Shown here: piece after piece, positions 24,043 through 31,100 of the stretch
Position numbering within the stretch: the first letter of the stretch is position 1
Layout: every line of letters begins with the position of its first letter
NCBI GenBank assembly: GCA_029098305.1
Contig: JAQXOB010000037.1
Location: 1-34,529 of the forward strand
Origin: Clostridia bacterium
GTDB taxonomy: Bacteria; Bacillota; Clostridia; Oscillospirales; Acutalibacteraceae
Direction: 5' to 3'
Length of the DNA: 34,529 bases
Position numbers and translations under genes: made by a program
Notes under the pieces: model-generated
The model's database searches: none
What the model saw: the letters and a program-made list of their open reading frames with translations, nothing else
What the model was told of the DNA's origin: nothing

Positions 24043-25875
24043 ATGTGTGGTATATGCGGATTTACAGGGCAGATAGTTGACCGTGACAATATAATAAAAA
24101 ATATGACAGATGTCATCACTCACAGAGGTCCCGATAGCGAGGGTTTTTATAAGGATGACAAGATTTCTATGGGATTTCGCAGACTTAGCATCATCGACCT
24201 TGATGCAGGCCATCAGCCTATTTATAATGAGGACAAGTCTTTGGTGCTTACCTTTAACGGCGAAATTTATAACTACAAAGAGCTGAGAGAAGAGCTTATC
24301 AAGTGCGGTCACAGCTTTTACACAGAGACCGACAGCGAGGTGCTTATCCATGGCTACGAGGAGTGGCACGAGGATATGCTTACTAAGCTTCGAGGTATGT
24401 TTGGCTTTGCTATATATAATAAGAAAGACGATTCTGTGTTTATCGCAAGAGATTTCTTTGGCATTAAGCCAATGCATTATACTATTTGTGGCGATAACTT
24501 TGTTTATGCATCAGAGATCAAGAGTATTTTGGAATTTCCGGGATATAAAAAAGAGTTTAACGAAAGTATGCTCGATAAATATCTCTCGTTCCAGTATGCT
24601 GTGCCACCAGAAACTTTCTTTAAAGATGTTTTTTGCCTGTTGCCCGGGCATTATCTTGTATATAAAGATGGAAAAGTGGATATCACACGCTATTTTGAAG
24701 CAAGGTTTAATCCTGACAACAATATGACCGAGGAAGAAGCCATAGATAAAATCGAAAAGGTTTTCGAAAACAGCGTGAACGCTCATAAAATAAGTGATGT
24801 TGAGGTAGGCTGTTTCTTATCAAGCGGTGTAGACTCCAGCTATGTGTCCACCTATTTTGCAGATCAGAAAACCTTTACAGTTGGCTTTGACTTTGGCGAG
24901 AAATACAACGAAATAAGCTGGGCGCAGGATCTCTCTAAGGAAATTGGAGTGGATCATAAATATAAGCTGATTTCATCAGAAGAATTTTGGGGAAGTATCG
25001 AAAAGGTGCAATACCATATGGATCAGCCTTTGGCAGACCCATCATGCATAGCTCTCTACTTTGTGTCTAAGCTTGCAAGCGAATATGTCAAGGTTGTGCT
25101 TTCGGGCGAGGGCGCGGACGAGCTTTTCGGAGGCTATACTATATATAATGAACCTCACGTGTTCAAAATGTACCAAAAGATATTGCCATATAAGCTGAGA
25201 ATGTGGCTCTACAAGCTTGCAAAGCGTATGCCAAATATAAAAGGCAGAGGCTACATAATGCGTGGAGCAAGACCGACCGAAGAAAAATTCATCGGCAACG
25301 CCTTTATGTATGACTATGAGCAGAAAAAACAAATTCTCAAAAATCCATCAATAGCCACAAAACCACAAGACCTCTGCAAAAAGTATTATGAGCGTGTAAA
25401 AGGCTATGACGACGAAACCAAGATGCAGTATCTTGATATCAACCTGTGGATGGTGGGCGATATCTTGCTCAAGGCAGACAGAATGAGCATGGCAAACTCA
25501 CTAGAGCTTAGAGTTCCTTTCCTCGACAAAGAGGTGTTCAATATAGCTTCTACTATCCCCACCCGCCTGCGTGTGAACAAAAAGAACACAAAATATGCCA
25601 TGCGTATGGCTGCTATGCGTCATCTGCCACAGCGCACAGCCCAAAAAGAAAAGCTTGGCTTCCCTGTGCCTACCAGAGTATGGCTTAGAGATGAAAAATA
25701 TTATAACGTCGTAAAAGAAAGATTTCAGAGCGAAACTGCAAAGAAATTCTTCAATACAGATGAGATTATCAAATTTTTAGATGAGCATTATTCAGGAAAA
25801 GAAGACAACAGCCGTAAGGTTTGGACAGTTTTCATTTTCATAGTGTGGTATGATCTTTATTTTGGAAAAAAATAA
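24043..25875 (+). CDS. asnB: Asparagine synthase (glutamine-hydrolysing)
   Basis: This 610-residue protein converts aspartate, glutamine and ATP to asparagine. The N-terminal class II glutaminase domain starts MCGICGF with the nucleophile Cys2; RGPDSEGFY, FNGEIYNYKELREEL and DSEVLIHGYEEW are present. The synthetase domain has the PP-loop LSSGVDSSY (~residue 257), LSGEGADELFGGY and the RADRMSMANSLELRVPFLD-type block. No Shine-Dalgarno sequence precedes the ATG (GCCCCGAAAAAATTAAT). The upstream 330 bp are repeats, so its promoter must lie in or before repeat sequence. Some homologues amidate cell-wall or other substrates; the length fits plain AsnB. Confidence 0.95.
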   Translation: MCGICGFTGQIVDRDNIIKNMTDVITHRGPDSEGFYKDDKISMGFRRLSIIDLDAGHQPIYNEDKSLVLTFNGEIYNYKELREELIKCGHSFYTETDSEVLIHGYEEWHEDMLTKLRGMFGFAIYNKKDDSVFIARDFFGIKPMHYTICGDNFVYASEIKSILEFPGYKKEFNESMLDKYLSFQYAVPPETFFKDVFCLLPGHYLVYKDGKVDITRYFEARFNPDNNMTEEEAIDKIEKVFENSVNAHKISDVEVGCFLSSGVDSSYVSTYFADQKTFTVGFDFGEKYNEISWAQDLSKEIGVDHKYKLISSEEFWGSIEKVQYHMDQPLADPSCIALYFVSKLASEYVKVVLSGEGADELFGGYTIYNEPHVFKMYQKILPYKLRMWLYKLAKRMPNIKGRGYIMRGARPTEEKFIGNAFMYDYEQKKQILKNPSIATKPQDLCKKYYERVKGYDDETKMQYLDINLWMVGDILLKADRMSMANSLELRVPFLDKEVFNIASTIPTRLRVNKKNTKYAMRMAAMRHLPQRTAQKEKLGFPVPTRVWLRDEKYYNVVKERFQSETAKKFFNTDEIIKFLDEHYSGKEDNSRKVWTVFIFIVWYDLYFGKK

Positions 25876-25908
25876 ATCGATTATATCTGGGGTGTTTCAC
25901 TCGACAGA

Positions 25909-26356
25909 GCCTCCCTTGTGTAAAGGGAGGTGGCAAAACGAAGTTTTGACGGAGGGAGAGAGTTTGAAAAATTATAATAAAAACATTATTCCTTTTGCAA
26001 AATCTTTAAGGAAGAATATGACACCTTGGGAACGAAGATTGTGGTATGAATTTCTTCGAAATTATCCTATACGATTTCAAAGGCAAAAAGCTATTGGTAA
26101 CTATATAGCAGATTTTTATTGTGCAAAAGTAAGGCTTATTGTTGAACTTGACGGCGGTGGTCACTATGCCGAACAGCAGATAAAAAAGGATAATATCCGC
26201 ACAAAAGAATTAGAGAGTATGAAATTAAAGGTTTTAAGAATCTGCAATTTAGATATAGATCATAATTTTAAAGGAGTATGTGAATATATAGACTTGACTG
26301 TAAAAAATTCTCTCCCTCAGTCAGCTTCGCTGACAGCTCCCTCGTCAGAGGGAGCC
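25909..26356 (+). mobile_element. Family R element R7 carrying a DUF559 nuclease gene
   Basis: The left end (25909-25960: CCTCCCTT/AAGGGAGG hairpin, CAAAAC-GAA-GTTTTG, GACGGAGGGAGAGA) and right end (~26310-26356: TCTCTCCCTCAGTC, GTCAGC/GCTGAC hairpin, GCTCCCTC...GAGGGAGCC) are the standard R ends. Between them is a gene and not a short core. Relative to other R copies it looks like the gene-bearing member of a family of small non-coding derivatives. Whether it moves by itself is inference. Confidence 0.7.
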
Positions 26357-26371
26357 AAGCATATTAAATAA
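25964..26371 (+). CDS. DUF559-family endonuclease-like protein
   Basis: This 135-residue protein matches the DUF559 pattern: TPWERRLWYEFLRN (~residues 17-30), FQRQKAIGNYIADFYC (~residues 36-51), LIVELDGGGH (~residues 57-66), DNIRTKELE and KVLRICNLDI. The family has a Vsr/PD-(D/E)XK-like fold, and E, D, E and H of the presumed active site are present. I chose TTG 25964 because GGAGGG from the left repeat end lies 7 nt upstream. The last ~18 residues (LPQSASLTAPSSEGAKHIK) are translated from the right repeat end. Its substrate and role are unknown; mobilisation or repair of the flanking palindrome is one idea. Confidence 0.82.
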   Translation: MKNYNKNIIPFAKSLRKNMTPWERRLWYEFLRNYPIRFQRQKAIGNYIADFYCAKVRLIVELDGGGHYAEQQIKKDNIRTKELESMKLKVLRICNLDIDHNFKGVCEYIDLTVKNSLPQSASLTAPSSEGAKHIK

Positions 26372-26455
26372 CCAGTTTGATGGCAACTAATATTGATTAC
26401 AGGGTTGTCGGGCAGATGGACTATATCTTTGACATTAGATTAGAGCAAAGGATAG
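26357..26455 (+). repeat. Direct repeat X, first copy
   Basis: This 99-bp sequence recurs at 26590-26688 with a single A/G difference, offset by 233 bp. It sits between the right end of R7 and the left end of R8. Its second half (GACTATATC...AGCAAAGGATAG) resembles the P-to-R linkers before R3 and R4. Confidence 0.92.
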
Positions 26456-26589
26456 CCTCCCTCTGACGAGGGAGGTGGCAAAACAAAGTTTTGACGGAGG
26501 GAGAGAAAAGATAAGAATTCTGCAAAAAGCAGTTTTTTCTCTCCCCTTCAGTCTTGCTTCACTCGACAGCTTCCTCGCCAGAGGGAGCC
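26455..26589 (+). repeat. Family R repeat, copy R8
   Basis: A complete short copy: left end with CTGACGAGGGAGG, AAAACAAAGTTTT, GACGGAGGGAGAGAAAA, a CTGC-AAAAA-GCAG core, then TTCTCTCCCCTTCAGTC and the right end closing in GAGGGAGCC. It lies between the two copies of direct repeat X. Confidence 0.88.
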
Positions 26590-26688
26590 AAGCATATTAA
26601 ATAACCAGTTTGATGGCAACTAATATTGATTACAGGGTTGTCGGGCAGATGGACTATATCTTTGACATTAGATTAGAGCAAAGGGTAG
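26590..26688 (+). repeat. Direct repeat X, second copy
   Basis: Second copy of the 99-bp sequence at 26357-26455. It is followed by 16 bp and then the end of the IS30-type insertion sequence. Confidence 0.92.
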
Positions 26689-26698
26689 GGGCAGATTG

Positions 26699-27679
26699 TC
26701 AAGCAAGTGCAACACCCCAAAACACCTCAAAAGGAGATTTCCAATTAAGGCATTTTCTTGGTCTGGTGTTTATCAGATATACAACTCTTTTGATTTCTTC
26801 TTCACTAACTTAATGGAAGTTAGTCCCTTTTGGAAAGAAAAAGCGTAAAATGTCATTAGTATTTTCATTCGTTCCTCGTTGCCACGGCTTATGTGGCTCA
26901 GCAAAATATACCTCTGTATTTAGATTGTTTTCTAAGGCTCTGAATTCTGAAAATTCAGAGCCATTATCAAGTGAAATACTGTGAACAGGTAAATCTTTTA
27001 ATAATGTTTCTATCGTTTTTCTTGTTTCACCTGCAACTCTATTATGTAATAGTCCGGAACATAAATATCTGGTTTTTCTATCAACCAACGTTACTAATAG
27101 TCCTTTTCCTACGGCTCCGTAAACCGTATCACCCTCCCAATCACCTATGCGTATGCGTGATTTTATCTCACTTGTCCATTCGGGAATAATACGGTCTGGA
27201 TGTATGGTGTTGTAGTTAGCATTTCTGGTTTGTTTGCGTTTGTTTCTGCGTCGTAGATGCTTTTTTGCTGATATATCAGGCAATTCGCCCCTTTTGATGT
27301 ATCGATATATTGTTGATATGCACAGTGGTTTCTTGTTAGGGTTTAAAAGTTTCCACCTTCCACAAATTGCTTCCGGCGACCAGAATTTCTTTAATCCTTC
27401 TATGATAAAATTCCATTCGGGAGTATTTTCCTGCAGGGCTCTCCTTTGCTGCTCTCTACGGCGGCGAATGTATAAATTTTCTGCTCGCCAGTGATTGTAC
27501 CAATATTTGTTTAAGATTTTTCCCTTTGGCTTGTATTTGGCACGATTTCTTTTGACTTCACGGCTGATAGTTGATGGACTTCGTTCTAAAATAGCTGCAA
27601 TTTCTCGAAAACTTTTACCCTCGGATAAAAGTTTTTGTAGATATTTTCTTTCGTTTAGTGTAAAATGTGTGTATGACAA
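26699..27679 (-). pseudogene. IS30-family transposase, interrupted by an in-frame stop
   Basis: The frame 27679-26810 gives 289 residues. It starts with an HTH (HFTLNERKYLQKLL, then FREIAAILERSPSTISREVKRN), followed by a DDE core with IGDWEGDTV, SLDNGSEF and an Asn-Glu-containing third motif (PWQRGTNENTNDILR). It ends at FFPKGTNFH and TAA (26812-26810). The same frame then continues for 36 more codons with the expected IS30 C-terminus, including VSEEEIKRVVYLINTRPRKCLNWKSP-type residues, to TGA at 26701-26699. A single nonsense change therefore removes the tail. The truncated form still has the catalytic core, so activity cannot be fully excluded. Confidence 0.85.
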
Positions 27680-27771
27680 TATACTCTCCTCCGTGTTCTT
27701 GTATTTGTGGTAATTTACATTTTACACCTTGGAGCGTATATTGTCTATTTTTTTTTACTAGTGTTGCACTT
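26705..27771 (-). mobile_element. IS30-family insertion sequence
   Basis: Inverted ends AAGTGCAACA (26705-26714) and TGTTGCACTT (27762-27771) bracket the transposase, about 1.07 kb apart. No clear target duplication is visible at the flanks. The element lies between the second copy of X and repeat R9, so it inserted into the repeat cluster. Confidence 0.8.
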
Positions 27772-27788
27772 CGTATTATAACCTGCCA

Positions 27789-27922
27789 GCCTCCCTCTGA
27801 CGAGGGAGGTGGCAAAACGAAGTTTTGACGGAGGGAGAGAAAAGGTAAAAATCCTGCAAAAAGCAGTTTTTTCTCTCCCCTTCAGTCTCGTTTCACTGCC
27901 CAGCTTCCTCGCCAGAGGGAGC
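27789..27922 (+). repeat. Family R repeat, copy R9
   Basis: A complete short copy very like R8, starting 18 bp beyond the IS30 end and closing in GAGGGAGC. The rest of the gap to 28152 is A/T-rich and holds only the promoter of the next gene. Confidence 0.88.
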
Positions 27923-28055
27923 TGTTTTTTATAAAAAAAAGATTACAACATAACATTACCTCGACTACATCTAGTGAGTTATTATTTTCTCGTTGGCTAT
28001 ATATTGTAATTATAAAAATAAAGCGGTAAATTTGGGAAAAATCACATTTTAATTG

Positions 28056-28084
28056 TTGACACACTGCCCTTAATCTGCTAAAAT
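28056..28084 (+). promoter_or_regulatory. Strong predicted sigma-A promoter of the large surface protein
   Basis: A perfect TTGACA (28056-28061), a 17-bp spacer and TAAAAT (28079-28084). The start codon is about 70 bp downstream and has GGGGG 7-8 nt before it. Confidence 0.8.
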
Positions 28085-28152
28085 ATTATCAATAGTAGTA
28101 TAGCTATAATAAGCTATTCAAATAATCATCTTTTTTAATTGGGGGCAATAAT

Positions 28153-31100
28153 ATGAAGGTATTAAAGAAAGTACTTTCCGTTTTAGTAGTGGCTTCTATA
28201 GTATTTGGAAGCGCACTCAGCTGTCCTGTGGGAGCAATCGCCACAGATGTTTCTGCACAGGCAGTAGATCAAATTTTAGATCTATCGGAAAACCCAAACA
28301 CCTCATCTTCTGATGATGTAGCTCAGGATGATAGCATCCTCGATATTAGCGGCGATGGTGCAGAGGGTAGCTCTGCGTCTTCAAATGCCGACGCTCAAGG
28401 AGAGGAGGATGCACAGTTTAATGATGTGGCCGATGAAGATAAGGCTGATGATTCGCGTGGAGCTTCAGCAACTATAGAAAGAATTGCTGCAGGTATTTTT
28501 CCTAAAAGCGATGGATCAGGAAAATTACAATTTGCTGCGTATGTAAATATAACAGGTAGTGGATTTAATAGAATTAGATATCGTATTGATAATAATACTG
28601 CTGACACCATTTCTGGTTGGACATATGTTGAGCCGGGAACATATGAATATTATGATTCAGAACCATTTAACTATTTCATTTCAGAAGAGGGTTATAGTGT
28701 AAGCGAAGTTACAGGGAATGATTACTCAATCATTATACAAACCTACAATGGTAACACTCTTGTTGATACATTTGATGACTATGGCTTTAGATATATAGAA
28801 AACAACCTTAAATTAAAAGTAAATACAGCCTCAGGTTCATTAATCAATAACTCTACTATAGTAGCTTCAGGTCCTCATGGATCATTTCAAGATAACTGTA
28901 CCAAGTCAACAAACATGGCTTTTCTATACATGCAAGCAACCCGTAACCATACTTATTTTTCTGGTTTAAAGTTTAATGGTATATACGGTGGAGAAAGAGG
29001 CACTGGAACAAAGTATGTAAACAGTGATGGTTATTATGTCAGTCATAATTTATCTTATTGGGATATTTACAAAAATACCCAGACAAAAGAAGTTACCCTG
29101 TATGTCCATGCTATTGCACCTAACAGGGTTGATTTTAATAACAATGGCGCTACTACAGCTGGCACAGCTCGTGCTTACTATAAGTGGAGCAATGCCTTGC
29201 AGACAACCCCTTATCAAGATTTAGAATGTACATCATCATTTTCAGGTAACAAAATAACACCACCAACAAGAACAGGATACACGTTTACCGGATATTATAC
29301 AAGTAGTACAAATCAAACTGATTCAACACGAGCTGTAAGTAGTGATGGAACAATTAATTCACGCCTTACTCAGGCATTGTCTAATGCAGGATATGGTAAT
29401 AATATTACAGTGTATGCTGGTTGGACATTAAACACTCTCACCATTAATTATCATGAAAACGGCGGTACAAAAGCTACCAAAGGACAGACAGAAACAATAT
29501 ACTACAATAGTGACTCCTCGTGGAACACTAACGACTATGGTTCTAGTAGCGTAGCCTTTAACACAACCCCGCCAGCTGGCTATATAGCAACAGGCAACTA
29601 TTTAGTAGGCAGTGCATCTTCCACTACAAAGATTGGTATGAATGAAAATATGACTGCTATAGAGCTTGCTACAAAGGCTGGTAAGGCAGAGGCATTTAAA
29701 ACAGGTAACATAACTGTAGACCTATATGCAGAGTGGAAGGCAACCAATTTCACAGTAACATATAACTACTCTGCTAATGGTGGTACATCTGCTACAAAGA
29801 CATCTGCATCAGTGATGAGTGGAAGTGCAGTTGACCTATCACCAACGGCTGCAAAATCAGGCTGGACATTTGTAGGTTGGAACACAAGCTCTGCAGCTAC
29901 AACTGCTCTTTCTAGCTATACAATGCCATCAAACAACGTAACACTTTATGCTATATTTAAAAGGACACTTACAGCTACATTTTATTCAGGTATAAACAAA
30001 GCTGGAAAGCAAACTGCCAGTGTAACTATATATAACACGGCAACATCCGGTAATGTAACAGCACCTTCTCCATCTCAGACAGTATGGGCATTCGCTGGTT
30101 GGACCACATCTACGGCTGCTGCATCATCTACTGTAATTGCAACTAATGCTACAATTACACTTACAGCAGATGCAACATACTATGCACTTTGGACAGGAAC
30201 GCATACATTAACCTATAATGCTAATGGTGGTTCAGGTGCACCAGGTGTAAGCTCAGCTACAGGATATTATAACTCTGCGGGTAACCAAGCTAACGGGTTA
30301 CATACTGTATCGTCTACAGTTCCTACTCGCACAGGATACACCTTTGGAGGATGGAACACAAACACCGCCGGAACAGGTACAAACTATACAGCAGGTAGTT
30401 CATATAGAAACACTTCTGCTAACGATACCCTCTACGCCAAGTGGACAATAAACAGCTACAAACTCACTATCAATCCTGATGGTGGTACATACGATGGAAC
30501 AACAGCTAACACAACTGTTACCCAGAATTATAATACTACCTATAACTTCAAGGCAGACCCAACAAAAACAGGTTATACATTCACAGGATGGACTAAGGTA
30601 TCAGGTGCAGGCACTTTTGGAACAACAGCAGGAAATAATACGAATGTATCTGCTTCAATAAAATCAGATTCAACTAACGGTGATTATACTCAGTATAAGT
30701 GGTTATCACATACTGCAAGTTGGGGTACTCTAGCATATTTATCCTCACTCACTCTTGATACAACTCACCAATATCAGCTTTCTTATTGGGCTAAATCAGA
30801 GGTACTCACAGGTGGCGTTATTACATTTGGTTACAGAAGAAACAGCGATGGCAATATACAAAGTGCAACTTTTCCGAATGCTAGTACATGGACAAAGTAT
30901 AATGCAACCTTTACCCCAACATCTGCCACAGGTAACCTTGCTATACATTATTCTGCTGCCACAACAGCTTCTACTCTTGACCTTAAGGATGTTGTTCTAA
31001 AAGATGTTACAACCGGTGAAATAGTTTATACAACAAATAAATTCACATTTGGTGAAGGCGATGCAACAGTAAAAGCTACTTGGACACCAATCACCTATAA

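Noticed and set aside
25850-25963. Longer N-terminus of the DUF559 protein starting inside asnB
   Set aside because: It would overlap the end of asnB and translate the left repeat end; DUF559 homology starts after TTG 25964, which has a good ribosome-binding site.
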